Below are positions 37,419 through 49,852 of a DNA stretch of 64,000 nucleotides, one piece after another. A program made the translations under genes and the position numbers. The notes beneath the pieces are model-generated. The model saw only the letters and a list, made by a program, of their open reading frames with translations. It did no database searches and was not told the DNA's origin. The stretch lies in NCBI GenBank assembly GCA_033239005.1, contig BSQZ01000011.1, forward strand, positions 2,919,001 through 2,983,000, given 5' to 3'. The stretch is from Lamellibrachia satsuma. Taxonomy: Eukaryota; Annelida; Polychaeta; Sabellida; Siboglinidae. Positions within the stretch are counted from its first letter, which is position 1; every line of letters begins with the position of its first letter.

Positions 37419-37598
37419 GGGAACTTCATAGAACAAAAGACAGAAGCTTTCTCTTGGAAGATGTGTGGAAGCAAAACTGATGCTATACAATTGAAGACAC
37501 TCAGTGTTGCTCCAGATCCAATAAAAGTTCCTGGCAACGCAACCGTGGCATTCTCTGGCAGTGTCAACTACCCTGAACCAATCACTGGTCCAATCGAG
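37419..37598 (+). CDS. GM2A: GM2 activator (GM2A)-like protein, first domain exon
   Basis: Between acceptor TGTTTCAG and donor GAG/GTAAGT. Sixty codons, phase 0 at both ends. Reads FSWKMCGSK..AIQLKTLSVAPDPIKVPGN and SGSVNYPEPITGPIE. FSW-x-x-C, then L-x-PDPI-x-VPGN, is the signature of the GM2A branch of the ML lipid-binding fold, which lifts glycolipids from membranes for lysosomal hydrolysis. The first of eight conserved cysteines is here. In invertebrates this family is often expanded, so the exact ligand is unknown. Confidence 0.9.
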
Positions 37599-38334
37599 GT
37601 AAGTAGTAAAATGCCCATGACATAACAAACTACCAGAGATAGGGATGTATAAATGTTTTTGTGGCAAATTCTGCTAGGGTCTAGCTAAAAATGAACTAGA
37701 TTTGTAACATTTTACAGTAACCTCTTTTTTCGAACCATTGTGAAAAATCTATAACTGAGGTTTCCACAGTTACATATAAGGTGGTTCAGATATTTGCCAT
37801 ATTATCTTGACTAGCGCTGTGCTGAAAATATATTTTGTTAATTTGGTGTCGTATTCTTCGTTGATTACTTGTTGGTCGTTTCTAAACATAGGATGTTAGT
37901 TTTCAGTAAGTTCTTCTCTACCATAATGTTTAGCTGAGACCAGTTTGCCTAGATAGTAATGCCTTTTTGTGATCAAAATAAACCTGTCTACTACATGGTG
38001 ATTGGATAGTATGATTCTGTACGAACTCAGTGATGTACACATTATTGGTGGATTGACACAACGTTGATAAAAAAATTAGTTTTTTTATATGCAGGTAACT
38101 TTAAATGCATCAATGAATTGCATGTGTATGGGATTGTTTAAGGACATGATAACCTAATTATCACTACATTGCTAAATTATTATGGTTTAATTTGTAGGCA
38201 AACTTTTATTAAATCGCAATAATCTAATTATTACTGCATTGCAACTTTAGTTGTCCTAAATGCCATAAATATATTGGCGGAAAGTAGAACTGAATAATTG
38301 CATTGTACATGTATCCAGTACTGTTGTCCGTCAG

Positions 38335-38499
38335 ATGGAGTTGACCGTTAAGAAGAAGTTGTTTGTGTGGATCACCATCCCGTGTATAGACAACGTTGGC
38401 TCCTGCACGTACCCAGACATCTGCTCCATGTCCAACGCCAGTACCTGCCCACCCGCCTTCAAGAAGTACAACATTCCCTGCAACTGTCCAATCAAGCCT
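38335..38499 (+). CDS. GM2A: GM2A-like protein, central cysteine-rich exon
   Basis: Between acceptor GTCCGTCAG and donor CCT/GTATGT. Fifty-five codons, phase 0. Reads LFVWITIPCIDNVGSCTYPD, then ICSMSN...CPPAFKKYNIPCNCP. It carries six cysteines in the GM2A spacing (IPC-x6-C, later PCxCP). Phase and spacing join perfectly to the neighbouring exons. Confidence 0.92.
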
Positions 38500-39989
38500 G
38501 TATGTATCAATCACTCAATCAATATCTTTAATCCAGACTCAACAGACCACATATGTACATCATATATGTGATCTAAATACCATACGATATTGCACACAAT
38601 AAAAGCAGACATTAAAATAACACATAGTAAACATTTAAATACAGTTGTTTCTGTCACTTGGATAATTAATACCTCGTTCCAATGTTTACAAATTCTGAAT
38701 GATAAAAAGCTTGTAGCTAGTACAGGTGTATATCCATTATAATAGAATTATCTGATCTGTCTATTCTTCACATAAATGTATATAATAAGTTTCTAATTAT
38801 GGATTATGTTTTTATACTTACGGAAAAATCTGTAAATTTATAATTTTTTTAGTTGTTTTCTTATATTCATTCCAAAAGTATAATAGAATACCTGCTGTGA
38901 TAAAATAAATATTTTCTTGTGTGCACACGTAGTTGAATTTATGTAGGGGTGTATGTGATTTATCACATGAAGATTGTGAGTTCAGACACAGTCCACGTCC
39001 TTGATCTAGGCATTATGACTGCGACATCATGGCAAAGTGCCAAATGATAAATATTGTTGATGTCGGTCACATCATGTGACATGTCTGTATCATGTGACCT
39101 AATTCTGTATGATACCACACTGATACCATATCATGTAATTAATGTCTTATCTTGGCTGTGTGATGGATAAATATGTCCCAACTTGCCTGAAATTAAGTCC
39201 CATGGCATGTCTTTATATATTACGCTATATTGTTTCACCATCGATCAAAACAACGTCCTTCTCACAAATACAGAGAACCAAGCAGCAATGTGACCCTCGT
39301 CGTCCTCTTTTCAAACATGAGCCGGCACTCAAGAGGTTGAAATTCAGGAATAGCCCTTTGCCAGAGCCTGTGTTTTGTAGAGGTGGGACAAATTCGAAAC
39401 CCATCTTCTATGGTGTATTAATAAGCAGGGATCATACAAGAGTTCCCCCATTTAATTTTATACGCTAACGATGTAACAAGCCTTTAGCCAAATCTTGTAT
39501 CCACCCATTTCTCACTATATAATACAGCATAATTAGTTTGGTGTGTAAGCAGATTTGGGGTCAGGTACATTATAACAATTCCAGTTATCAATTCCACATT
39601 GAAGTAAAAGTATTTCTGTACTTTGTGTTACATAACGGCAAATAAATATGATATGCACAACATATTATATTTGATTGATTATTTGTAGTAAATAATTTGA
39701 GTTAAACAGTTACATAATTTGAGTTAAGCAGTTACATGATGTAACTGAAGAGTAATGAAAAATATCAGTTACATTTTATTAAATTCCTTTTAAAATAAAA
39801 ACAAGACACCATTTCCAGAATTGGCATTTTAATTACAATGTAATTGGTGCCAAGTCTGTGTGTAAGTATAATTTGCAGGATGCTGAATATAACAAATGGT
39901 TGTATGCATTGCTGAAACAGACTTGTATGTAATAACAAGTCAATGCTCAAGAATGAACCGTTTATGATATGATATAATATGATATACTC
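38500..39989. other. GM2A-like intron, left part
   Basis: AT-rich intron sequence with no other feature recognised. The right part of the intron is occupied by a hAT element. Confidence 0.6.
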
Positions 39990-41365
39990 TAGTGCCCTGC
40001 GCGGGCCTATAATTTGAGCCCGTCCCGCAATTAGCAGTTAGAGTCCAGGCCCGCAGCAATTTTTCAAGCCCAAGCCCGCAAACTAGAATTCAGGCCCAGG
40101 CCTGAGCCAGACCGTGAATGTTTGGCCCATGCCCGGCCTGCAAGTTTCAGGCCCATACCCACGGGCCAAAGACGGGTAAGCCTGTGGCTCGCAAGCCCAT
40201 GGCCCGCTAAGTTTAGAGAAGATAAAACTATAATCTTATAAGAAATACGAAACACAAATAAACTGTAAAACAGACTTATTGTTTTAATAAATAAAACAAA
40301 TAATGTATCAGCATTGTATAATGTTTACTACTGAAATGCTAATGTCAGTTGTTGTTTAGTAGTTTCTAGCTAGTAGCTAGTACTAGCTACTACTATATGT
40401 CACCCACTGGCATTGACACCCAGTGGCATTTCCAGATGGCCTGCAGTCACTAGCCTGAGACAGATCAGGTTGAGACGTGTGAATTAGTACAAGTGTGAAT
40501 GAATCAGTACTGGGGAAATTGTAGTTACTAAATAGTAGTAACTAGTTCACAAGATTGAAAATACCCCAACTACCAACTGGGGTGGGTACTGGCACTACTG
40601 GGCAGTGGGTAGTGGCCAGTTGGCTGGTCATTCAAGCCGGGCATTGTTTGGAGGGAAGACCTAGACAATAGAATGTCCACTGGTTTGGTCAAAGGGTGAT
40701 TAAGTTGATGGTTAATCATGGCTTGATTGCCTCTGCAAATGTGTCTAAAGTAAATATTTGGGGCTGGCTGCTTCCAGCCAGGTGAACTTGGCCTGGTATA
40801 GTGTCATTAGATCTATGCAAAAGGGTACATTCATGCCAAAAATGTGTGGTTTACAGAGTCTAGACATTACATATTAAGGGATAGGAAGTTAAGTTTGAGC
40901 TAAAGAAGAATGATGGGAAACATGCATTAACTGTGATGAAGCCAGTGAAACAAGTGCCACTACTCCAGTCACAGTGTCTTGGAAAGCCAGTACATGTTTA
41001 AAGAATTACAATACAAAAATATGGGCATGCGACTATGCATATATTTTATATGAAATGTCTCTATTAAAAGAATGCACATTGTTAAAATGATACCATAGGA
41101 AGTCCCATTGTTGAAAATAGGTTAAACTGCATTCCAATGTATAAAGCACTAGTGTACTTTATAATTCCATGCAAGGTCTCAATTTGCAACTATATAATAC
41201 TAAAGAAATAATTTTAAGCATTCATTAACCGGAATTACAATTTATAATCAGTTTTTATTAATAATAAAATATGTAGGCCCATGCCCGGTCCGCAAAATTA
41301 TGAAGAGGCCCGGCCTGCGGGCCGGGCCGGGCTTGGACCCAAAGCCCCACCCATGCAGGGCACTA
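39990..41365. mobile_element. Non-autonomous hAT element in a GM2A-like intron
   Basis: 1376 bp with perfect 11-bp inverted termini TAGTGCCCTGC / GCAGGGCACTA and a perfect 8-bp target duplication ATATACTC (39982-39989 and 41366-41373), the hAT signature. No transposase is encoded. Both ends are unusually rich in GGCCCG/GCCCGC motifs (subterminal repeats, e.g. CGGGCCGGGCCGGGCTTGG near the right end), likely transposase-binding arrays. The centre is AT-rich filler. It lies 16 bp before the last intron's acceptor. Confidence 0.95.
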
Positions 41366-41389
41366 ATATACTCCCATACTTGTGTTTAG

Positions 41390-41542
41390 GGTGAATACAA
41401 CCTGCCACCTACAGTGTTGGCGCTTCCTAAGGAGAACATGCCCAGCTGGCTGTCAGAGGGTGATTATAAGGTGGAAGTGAAGTTGCGATACCAGTCAAAG
41501 GAGATCCTCTGTTTTACTGCAACCGGATCCATTGATGACTAG
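41390..41542 (+). CDS. GM2A: GM2A-like protein, last coding exon
   Basis: After acceptor TGTGTTTAG, phase 0. Reads GEYNLPPTVLALPKENMPSW, then LSEGDYKVEVKLRY..EILCF and a TAG stop. G-x-Y-x-LP and P-SWL-x-x-G-[ND]-Y are classic GM2A C-terminal motifs, and the eighth cysteine is present. The three exons give 165 residues, close to the mature GM2A domain. A GTAGGC right after the stop (41543) and an acceptor at 42064 suggest an intron in the 3' UTR. Confidence 0.92.
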   Translation, partial: GEYNLPPTVLALPKENMPSWLSEGDYKVEVKLRYQSKEILCFTATGSIDD

Positions 41543-42064
41543 GTAGGCATGTTCAGTTTATATCAACGTTTTTGTTTATGTGACATGGTATGTCTAACAC
41601 ACATTGATTTCTTAGTGAGTTATTAGTTTAACTTCTTGCACAGTTATTAAAGGTGCCCTGTGCACAGTTGTTAAAGGTGCCCTGTGCATCATTGTTAAAG
41701 GTACACCAATTGTTTTTATTGTGACATGTTATAGCATAAACTGTATTTTTTCTAACATTTTAACCACCTTAATGTGTTTTAATGAACCACAATTGATTTT
41801 ATGGTTGTGGCAGCCTTCTGATGCCACTCCTTGATCATGAAGTATGTTTTTGATAGGCACTGGTCATCAATCAAATTATTACATGGATTTCATATAGTCA
41901 ATATATTACGTTAATTTATGTTGCTCTTTATCGTGGCATGTTTACTTCAAGCGATTTGTTAGAGTAAGCTTTAGACAATTATAATAGTATTATATTAGAA
42001 TGATAATTTCTGCTGCCTCTTCTACATTGAAGCTTTGATAAATATAGTTGTTGGTGTGTTTCAG

Positions 42065-43235
42065 ATGACACAGCCAAGTTATACAGAAGGCAGAGCATTA
42101 CGGCCGATACTGCTCAAATATGTGGCCAACCTTGCCAAAAATTTTAAACCAAATCTGATACAAATCGTTTAACAGGATACTGTTTCTAGTGTGACGATTA
42201 TGTAAGAATAATCTTAGGTAATCGTGAACACAGAAAGTGTATATTAGAAATGTTTCCTAACGTGTTCTTATAGATAATAGTAGACAAGGAACAGTAAATC
42301 AGCTGTTATAAATAATGTTGTGAGTTGGGTTGGAAGATACGGAGGTAGCTGCTAGCAAATATTGCATCTGGAACCATATCATTGTACAACTCTGGTACTT
42401 GTTATTGTTTATATGCAATTTACACAACTTCACTAAGATTGTATATGATTGCTGTTTGACAATGCAATTTTAAATATCTGCACAGTGTCATCAAAAACAG
42501 TGTCTTTAAACTCTGTCAGTTTATTAACAGCCCATGATAGCTGCAAAACATACACTTGCCTTTTCTTATCAGTGTTTAAACATGAACACTTTAGTGACTC
42601 TTCTCTTGTTTAAATATACTGATGTCAAATGACTAGTATGTATGGCCAATGCATAGTACTGCGCACGGGTATTATATTTGTCAGTACTGAGGCTGAAGTG
42701 ACAAAAAAAACAGGTATTAACTTTTTCAAATATGAATCTCGTGCACTATTGAGGTTATTTGATAAGTATATGGCTTCCAGCTGTGATTTTAATGGTTTGA
42801 TGTTTCCACGTTGCATGTTGGTTTTGGAATTCGTTGTGAGGTAGAGTGTTTTTAATTGTAGCTGCATTTTAGATAATGATACATTTTTGGTAAATTTCAC
42901 AGACGCTGAAGCGGATTTCAGCCTGTTATTTCATTGGCCAAGCTACAATAGCTGTCAACTTGTTTGTTGGTTGGTTCAGTCTGTGGGTAACTTCAAGCAA
43001 ACAGACATGTACATCTATAGACACACGTCCGTCCAGTCAAACAATGGTTGAGTAGTTTTAGTTGTATTATTTTACCGTGCAGTAGTTGCTATGCAAAAAT
43101 GTTTAGTGCCTTAGTCCGTGTGCTCGTGATGGTGGTTCTGAATAGCGATACCAGTGTTTGATTTGATATGTTATTACAGTGCGATTGTATGTGATTTTTA
43201 CAATGAGTATTTGAATAAAGTGACAGTTACATGTT
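42065..43235 (+). other. Probable 3' UTR exon of the GM2A-like gene
   Basis: Follows the acceptor GTGTGTTTCAG and ends near an AATAAA hexamer (43213-43218). No coding domain. Confidence 0.45.
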
Positions 43236-44136
43236 TGTTCTTGCATTGTGAATTACATGGCTTACTGTCCTATGCAGTTGTTTGACGTATATATTCGTCT
43301 GTCCTACCGGCATTTCGTCCGCCGGTGCCGTGAAACCTCTGTTTACTGGGCTCGTTTGTCTCGTGTGCCGTAGTTATGAGGTATGGGTCATTCTGAAATT
43401 GCGGCACACATTTGCGATTTTTCTATCCCCGCGGTTCTCAAGCTGTTATATCCATATAATAATACTTTTATTTGTGAGTTTGACGTTTTGTTGGGTGTTA
43501 TGATGTACATAAGTCTACATCATCACCCATGATGTAGACTTAGGGTGAAACGTCATTCATAAGGTGTACCCCTGGCTGTAATGTTACGGTTTTCGTCCTA
43601 AGTGCGATCATATTTATTAACCCCAGGTAGCATAGCTACAGCAGACATGTCCACAAGCACATACTGACTGCACACAATAATATACATAACACAATATACG
43701 AACATTTACACCGATGTCCCTCAATCCGTTGTCCGCCGTGTTACCGTCACGATTATATGAAATTGGTTGAAATCTGCGGACACGTAGCTATCAGGTGACA
43801 GCACTTGGTATACCTAACATATTATTATATACAGTAAACGCTAATCCCCTGCTCACGTAAGTTATTTTGATTGTCGAAGATCATATTTATGTAATGACCA
43901 GGATGAAGATGACCGCACTGCTACTAGTACAACGTATCGAACTATTTATTGTCGATCGCCATACTTTTACCACAGCATACTAAACTAGCACATGTTAATA
44001 TTATGTTTAGGCCATCTCCAAAATGGGTTTAAATATATAATATACAGATTGAGAAAATAAGGATACTTACTAAACATTTTCTAAACCGACTGTTGAATGT
44101 GTAATTATTGTATCTGCTCTATGTTATATGATGTAT
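43236..44136. other. Intergenic, no gene recognised
   Basis: Contains a short inverted repeat near 43510-43545 (AAGTCTACATCATCA/TGATGTAGACTT). Nothing else was recognised. Confidence 0.4.
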
Positions 44137-44290
44137 CCAGGGTTGACCGAATTACTTTTATTTTGTACTTGAGTAAAGGTAAAAGTAATTCACCTAAAAA
44201 CTACTTGAGTAAAAGTAAAATTACTTTGTAAAAAAAAGTACTTGTGTAAAAAGTAAAACTACTTTTTAAAAGTACTTGAAGTAAAAATAC
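44137..44290. repeat. hAT-type MITE fragment (AAGTACTTGAGTAAAAGTAA family)
   Basis: Starts CAGGGTTGACCGAATTACTT and continues with iterated TACTTGAGTAAAAGTAAAA words, the style of widespread hAT termini. The opposite terminus is missing. Confidence 0.5.
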
Positions 44291-45904
44291 AACACTTAGA
44301 AATAACAACATAATCATGAGTAATATTATATAAATTATTCAACTTGCATCTGACAACTGTTTTGCAACCACTCATGTATCAAAAGTTAACATGCACTCAG
44401 CGCTGCTGATAAGCAAATACGTTATCGCCAGAGATGCGGGGCTGTTCCCAGTTGAAAAGTAGTAGAGTAGGGTCAATAATGAGGAAGTACCAACTCAAAT
44501 CACGCACGCAAGCGAAACGTGGCTTTTCCGCTAAACGTGTCCACTTAAAAACGACGGGACGGCAGATGGCGCTGCAAACATGTTTGCTAGAAAGCACTAC
44601 GAATCACGAGGTGCGAGATATGCGCAGTTCTACTTTCGCGACGACAACAGCCGTAATATCAGTGGAAAGAAGGACACGGTAACCAGGAACGAGGATAAGC
44701 GACAGGGGAGGCTTCCAGGTGACAAGATGATGAACCTGCATCTCAAACCTTGTTCTTCTCCTAGGTTTCTTAATCTGATTCGCTCGATATTTATTGTGAT
44801 CTTATGCCATTCTCTCCTACGCTCGGCTGTCAACATCTGAACGTTCGAGATAGATATCTCATAAAATAGTTCCCCCATCTTTATAGTGGTCTTCCTCGTC
44901 GCCTTCTACCTAGTATTACGAACTTCTCTTTGCTCTCTTTGTCAAACTTTCCCCACTCATTACGTGGGCTCTCCACCGTTATTGGCTCCCACATACCTTC
45001 GTATTCAGGTGTTTCCGACCTGTTGTCACCTATCTTTTCGTTTAATTTTTGGCGTTCTCCGAACCCAGATCCCTTGGAATGGCTTCTGTAGTTCCTCCTT
45101 GCTATCTTCCACACTTCCACACAGTTCTTCAGTTCTTCTTGTTCCTGTTGCCAATTCTCATCGATGATGCGAGTAGAGTTCTCGAATGTGCCAATACATG
45201 CTAAAACATCGACACCACATGAATCCTTAGAAGCACGTCATGCAATGACACGTCGAAAGAATGATTGTTCTCCATGTAGCAAGCCCCTAGGGGCCTACTT
45301 CCCACCACCTGTCGGACTTATGACAGCAAATCCCGCGAGACTCTGTACACGTGGTTTCACTGGGAGACCATCAAGGAAGAGCGTTACTGTTAAATGTTTG
45401 TTGTCGATTAAGAACACTTTCGGAATACGTTGTGACACATACCGTCACCTTGTATACATACCAAACAAGATCAGTATGCTATATTGTGTGCAGTATGCGT
45501 AGGCCCCTTAATTATGCCTGCACTGTACAGTGTAATTAATGTCCGCCATGTTACCCATGTGTCCACCGTGTAACCGGCGGTAAAGTGACGTCATACTAAA
45601 TTGCAACGTGTGTAATTTAATTTATTTGACCTACTAGCATGTATATATCACAACAGTATTGGGTAAAACATAAATCATTACCATAATTGTTTTAGTTAAT
45701 TCAAGAGTTGATATGAAGTCAGTAGTTATGTTAAACTTTGATGCGCTTTTTTGTAGGAACGAATATAATGCCTCAATTTGAGAATGACCGGTATAACAAA
45801 ATTATACATTTCAAGACCAAAATATAAATACCACGATAGTTAGAATTCTAGAGAACGATGCGTCAGACAAGCAGACGGTATTGCACAGCAAAACTGCAGA
45901 AACA

Positions 45905-46550
45905 AAATGTACATGTATTGTGAATGAAGAACATGTACTGCGAATGAAGTACATGTGCTGTGGATGAGCTACATGTACTGTGAATGAAGTACATATACTG
46001 TGGATAAAGTACATGTGCTGTTAATGAAGTACATGTGCTGTGGATGAGCTACATGTGCTGTGGATGAGCTAAATGGTGTACTGTGAAGTGAAGTGCTTAT
46101 ACTGCGAATGAAGTAAATGTGGTGTGGATAAAGTACATGTACTGTGAATGAAATACATGTACTGTGGATGAAGACCACGTGCTGTTAATGAAGTACATAT
46201 GCTATGAGCTATATATACTGTGAATGAAGTACATGTGCTATGGATGAGCTAAATGTACTGTGAATGAAGTACATGTGCTGTGGATGAGCTACATAAAGCA
46301 TTATATACTTTAAATGCAGTTCTTGTAGTATGAATGCAGTGCTTGTAAATAAACGAAGTACAGTTGCTGTTAAAGAATTACATGTGCTGTGAATACAGTT
46401 CACGTATTGTGAATTTACATGTACTGTGAACGCAGTTCATGTTCTGTGAATGGTGTACATGTACTGTGAATGCAGTTCATGTTCTATGAATGAAGAACAT
46501 GTTCTGTGAATGAAGTACCTGTACTGTGAATGCGGTTCATGTTCTATGCG
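45905..46550. repeat. 20-bp minisatellite of copy A
   Basis: Unit ACTGTGAATGAAGTACATGT with frequent variants (CTGTGGATGAGCTACATGTG). Most units contain the palindrome GTACATGTAC. About 30 units, strongly diverged. It has a homologous array at 62870-63535. Confidence 0.92.
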
Positions 46551-46952
46551 ACACAAAACAACAGTAGTTGTACGGTGAAAAGTGCGCCTTCGCACCGGAC
46601 GTGTCAAAGTCAGTCCATAAAAATTAGAAACGATGAAATTTTTTTTGGACAGTTAATATGCTCTACATGAATCTAACGCCATTCCCTTGACGCGTTGGGC
46701 AACTGTTGTGTAAGCTTTGCTTGGTTGTGGTGGTGGCTTAAATTAGTACAATGTGCCAACTGTCTTCAGACGATGACAATGGCAAAGACTGGTCAAATAC
46801 GTACTGCCTGACATTTTCTCATACCGATGTACGTTTTACCCACGAACGGTTTATTTGGCAGTCAGTAGATCTCTGATCATCTGAATCACCTATCATCCGC
46901 AGCTACGTAATATGTAGCTATAGTCAAAAGTAGCCATGGATCGACTACATTT

Positions 46953-47145
46953 TCATGACTTTCCACATGCGAGAGGTGAAGGACGATACACCAACGTGGC
47001 GAGATAGTGATCTTCTCCCTTGTCTGCTGCTTTACGGAGAATACGTTTCACGATTTTCACGCCATTCTCTGCAAGTCCATTTGACTGTGGAACGTATGGG
47101 CTCGACACCTTGTGGTCGATGCCCCATTTATTTATGAACTGTTTA
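46953..47145 (-). pseudogene. Gypsy integrase fragment (catalytic Glu region)
   Basis: Minus strand reads FKQFINKWGIDHKVSSPYVP, then QSNGLAENGVKIVKRILRKA and HYLATLVYRPSPL: the end of a Gypsy integrase core with the catalytic Glu (LAEN). Only this 60-odd residue piece survives, cut by CA repeats at 47155 and by a stop after CGKS. The same sequence begins at the right end of the window in copy B. Confidence 0.8.
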
Positions 47146-47955
47146 AATTTTGCACACACACACACACGCACGCACCCACACCCACACACACGTTACATAA
47201 TGACAACAATTAATAGGACGAATCGATGAGAAATAGCACCGCTACTCCGCTAGTATTATGAACATGCGCGATTGAGCGATAGCGCTGCACAATTAAAGGT
47301 CGGTAACATTTGACAAATGTCGAGTTGTTATCTATATTTAACCTTTATTTATATTTGTTAAATTGTAGATAACAGAAATCGCAATGTACGCACGCACGCA
47401 CGAAAAGCAACAACAATAAAAGCGACAATAACTACATCACATGTAAAACGGGAGCACGGCACTATTACGCATCCTTGTTCGTTAATTCTTGCCCGCCTTG
47501 TCCACCTTGCCCGCCTTTTATTTGCCCGTCTTTTAGGGTGCCCCGGTTTTGTGCGACAAACGGTGGCGCCACATCACGGAGCCTAGGTAATCGAGGCTAA
47601 CAGATGCGTCCACCTGTTGTTGAACTTTCGATGATATCAACAAGACTCGATATTGTATCAGTGAAGTTCTACGGATAATTAACAAAACATAGGTACATAG
47701 AGTTAATTAGTTAAAATGTTGGAGCATGTAATGCTTAAACGGGTGGAATACACATGTTGCCGTTATATCGCCCACTTTACAAATAATAACTTAAATGTTA
47801 AACACCATCAAATGCGGGGCTAATGCCCCGTTCATGAGTGTGGAAATAAATACATGAAATAGTAGTATTGTGAAATTACATATGAAAAGATTAAAAATGC
47901 AAAAAGAAAGTACAATAGACAATAGAATAATATAAATTGCTCACTACTTTGTAAG
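47146..47955. other. Intergenic, no gene recognised
   Basis: Includes a short CA/CG repeat (47153-47190) and a GCGGGGC/GCCCCG stem-loop near 47813-47832. Confidence 0.4.
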
Positions 47956-48402
47956 GAGTCAGACCACAGTTGAAAATTGCATTGGTGGCCATGTTAACGT
48001 TTTGTTAGAAAACGTGACCACTAAAAATTCTGAAACTTTTTCACAGCAACTGCCATCATCTCATTGACATGTTGACCAAGTTTTATCAAAATCACATACC
48101 TCCAGCTCTTTTAAAACGCCCCGACGTGCGATGCCCATCAATTTTTACAAAAATAGCCTTGTATTCATGCGCCCACGTGGCCCATAGCAGAAAAATTCCC
48201 ATAAATCCCTCCGCCTTTTAAACTCTCAAAAAAATGCACCATTTCACAGCCAATAGCTTCTACAAACAAACCTGCGAATATGCCTGCTCAATTGCACTTA
48301 TGTCACATCATACGAATTCTTTAAATTCACATATCGCAATTTAATACGCCCTACATTCGTGTGAAACAATAAACAGGAAGGTCAACTGTGGTCTTACCCC
48401 TA
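47956..48402. mobile_element. MITE-like element with ~19-bp inverted ends
   Basis: AGTCAGACCACAGTTGA at the left and TCAACTGTGGTCTTACCCC at the right are imperfect inverted repeats about 430 bp apart. The interior is non-coding. The target duplication is unclear. Confidence 0.4.
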
Positions 48403-48414
48403 AATACAAATGAC

Positions 48415-49120
48415 CCGGTCCCGGATGGTTCGGCCCAAGACTGGTTCGGCCCATGCTGACGGTTTGGTTTGGCCTAGTTGTTTTGGCCCACACAGACGGA
48501 TTGTTCGGTCCACTTCGCTGAAAAGCGTGTCGCTATTGAAATCCGCTATGGTTGATTCGGACCACACTAGTAGCGCCTAACGGAATTCTAAGCGGCGGAA
48601 TTGTAAGAATAGTGGTTTCGGCCTATAGCCGATTCTAAAAAAATTATGATTGCCCACAAAAACATACACACACACTAATATAATTATCACAGAGCAATTT
48701 CCATTAGATAATTTATATGACGTAATAAATTTAAGATTATCAACCGACCAGTTAGTACTATATCGTCAAAGTTGGGAAATTATTTAATTTGACGATTAAG
48801 GCAACTCAGTGCAACTGACTACATTATATGGAGTTTTAAACTTGTTTTTGCATCTTCATCTGTATATATGTTTATGTTTAATAAACAATTTAATTCTTAA
48901 CACATCTGTACGTTTTTCAAGATAAGCTAATAATTTAGCATATCTTATTTCCCAGTTACAACACATTACAACACATAACAACTTGCAAAAAGTCAAGTAA
49001 AAAATAATGAATGTAATAACACGGTCCAACGACTACATTTTCCAGTTATAATACGGTAGTTGTTTCGGCCCACAGATTCGGCCCATGCGAGCAAAAAACT
49101 TTCACGGTCCACCGGTTGCG
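48415..49120. repeat. Cluster of TTCGGCCCA-type motifs
   Basis: TTCGGCCCA or near variants (TTTGGCCT, TTCGGTCCA, TTCGGCCTA) recur about eight times, concentrated at 48430-48515 and 49060-49110. The middle is AT-rich. Looks like an unclassified repeat with matched ends. Confidence 0.45.
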
Positions 49121-49852
49121 AAAACAGTCCACTCCCACCAATTTCCCATGAAAATCAATGCCTGAATGGCTAGACCTGGTCAATTCTTAATTGAATTGGA
49201 ATTGAATTAGAACTGAATTGATTAAAAGCAAAGCATATTGAACTGTTGAATTGAATGGATGATCAGTTCACATAAAACAGTGCATTTATTTTTTTCTATA
49301 TAAATTTACACATAGACAGCAAAATATGTTACAGTTTAGTAACTCTTAAGATTTACTTCCACTTAATTAAAATGATAGGGTGTTGTAAGGTTATTTTGAA
49401 GTCAATAAAGGGTGCAACACCTGTTCTAGCAAGAAAACGTGTAACTGGTTTGTATGCTGAAACTGGTCATGCTCTTTGTGAGTGTTAGGAACAATTGGAA
49501 TCATTACTTTGCAAAACCAAAACAGCAAAGGGGAGTAACTGGCTAATCCTTGAGTGGGTATTTTTGGAAGCTGTAAACCTATCAGCCTTCAGGTCTTTTC
49601 GTGTTTGAGTAATGCCTTAGCCATTTTATGTGCATTATATTTCTACTGTTCTCTGGCTGTTAACATATACAGTATATTAATAGTTGCTAAAAAAATTTAA
49701 ACTAAATTAATTGAATCCAAGTCTGGCAATCCATGATATGGAGACAAAGACAAAGAACATCAATATTAGTTACTATGATTTATCTAAATAAAATAATTTA
49801 TATACCTATGTAATTGTTGTTGTTGTATTTTCAGTGAGCCATCACTTCTGCC
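49121..49852. other. Upstream region of the zinc-finger gene
   Basis: AATTGAATT-rich sequence near 49180-49255 resembles the termini of the hAT at 55687-57923. An acceptor-like TTTTCAG at 49829-49835 precedes the coding ATG, so a non-coding first exon probably lies further upstream. Confidence 0.4.

Larger units (their letters stand above)
44467..47145. mobile_element. Dispersed repeat, copy A (with internal minisatellite)
   Basis: About 2.7 kb. It matches, in the same orientation, 61960-64000 (from about 45025 on) and 53531-54060 (from 44467 to about 45015). Order: GAGGAAGTACCAACT block; TCTTCCTCGTCGCCTTCTAC block; GATGATGCGAGTAGAGTTCT block; 20-bp minisatellite; a GTGTCAAAGTCAG block; then a Gypsy integrase fragment (-). 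No termini or target duplication were found, so the element class is unknown. Confidence 0.85.

Noticed and set aside
44580..44840. Conserved small protein shared by copies A and C (MFARKHYESRG...)
   Set aside because: Differences between copies are mostly non-silent and the frame ends differ; better explained as shared non-coding repeat.
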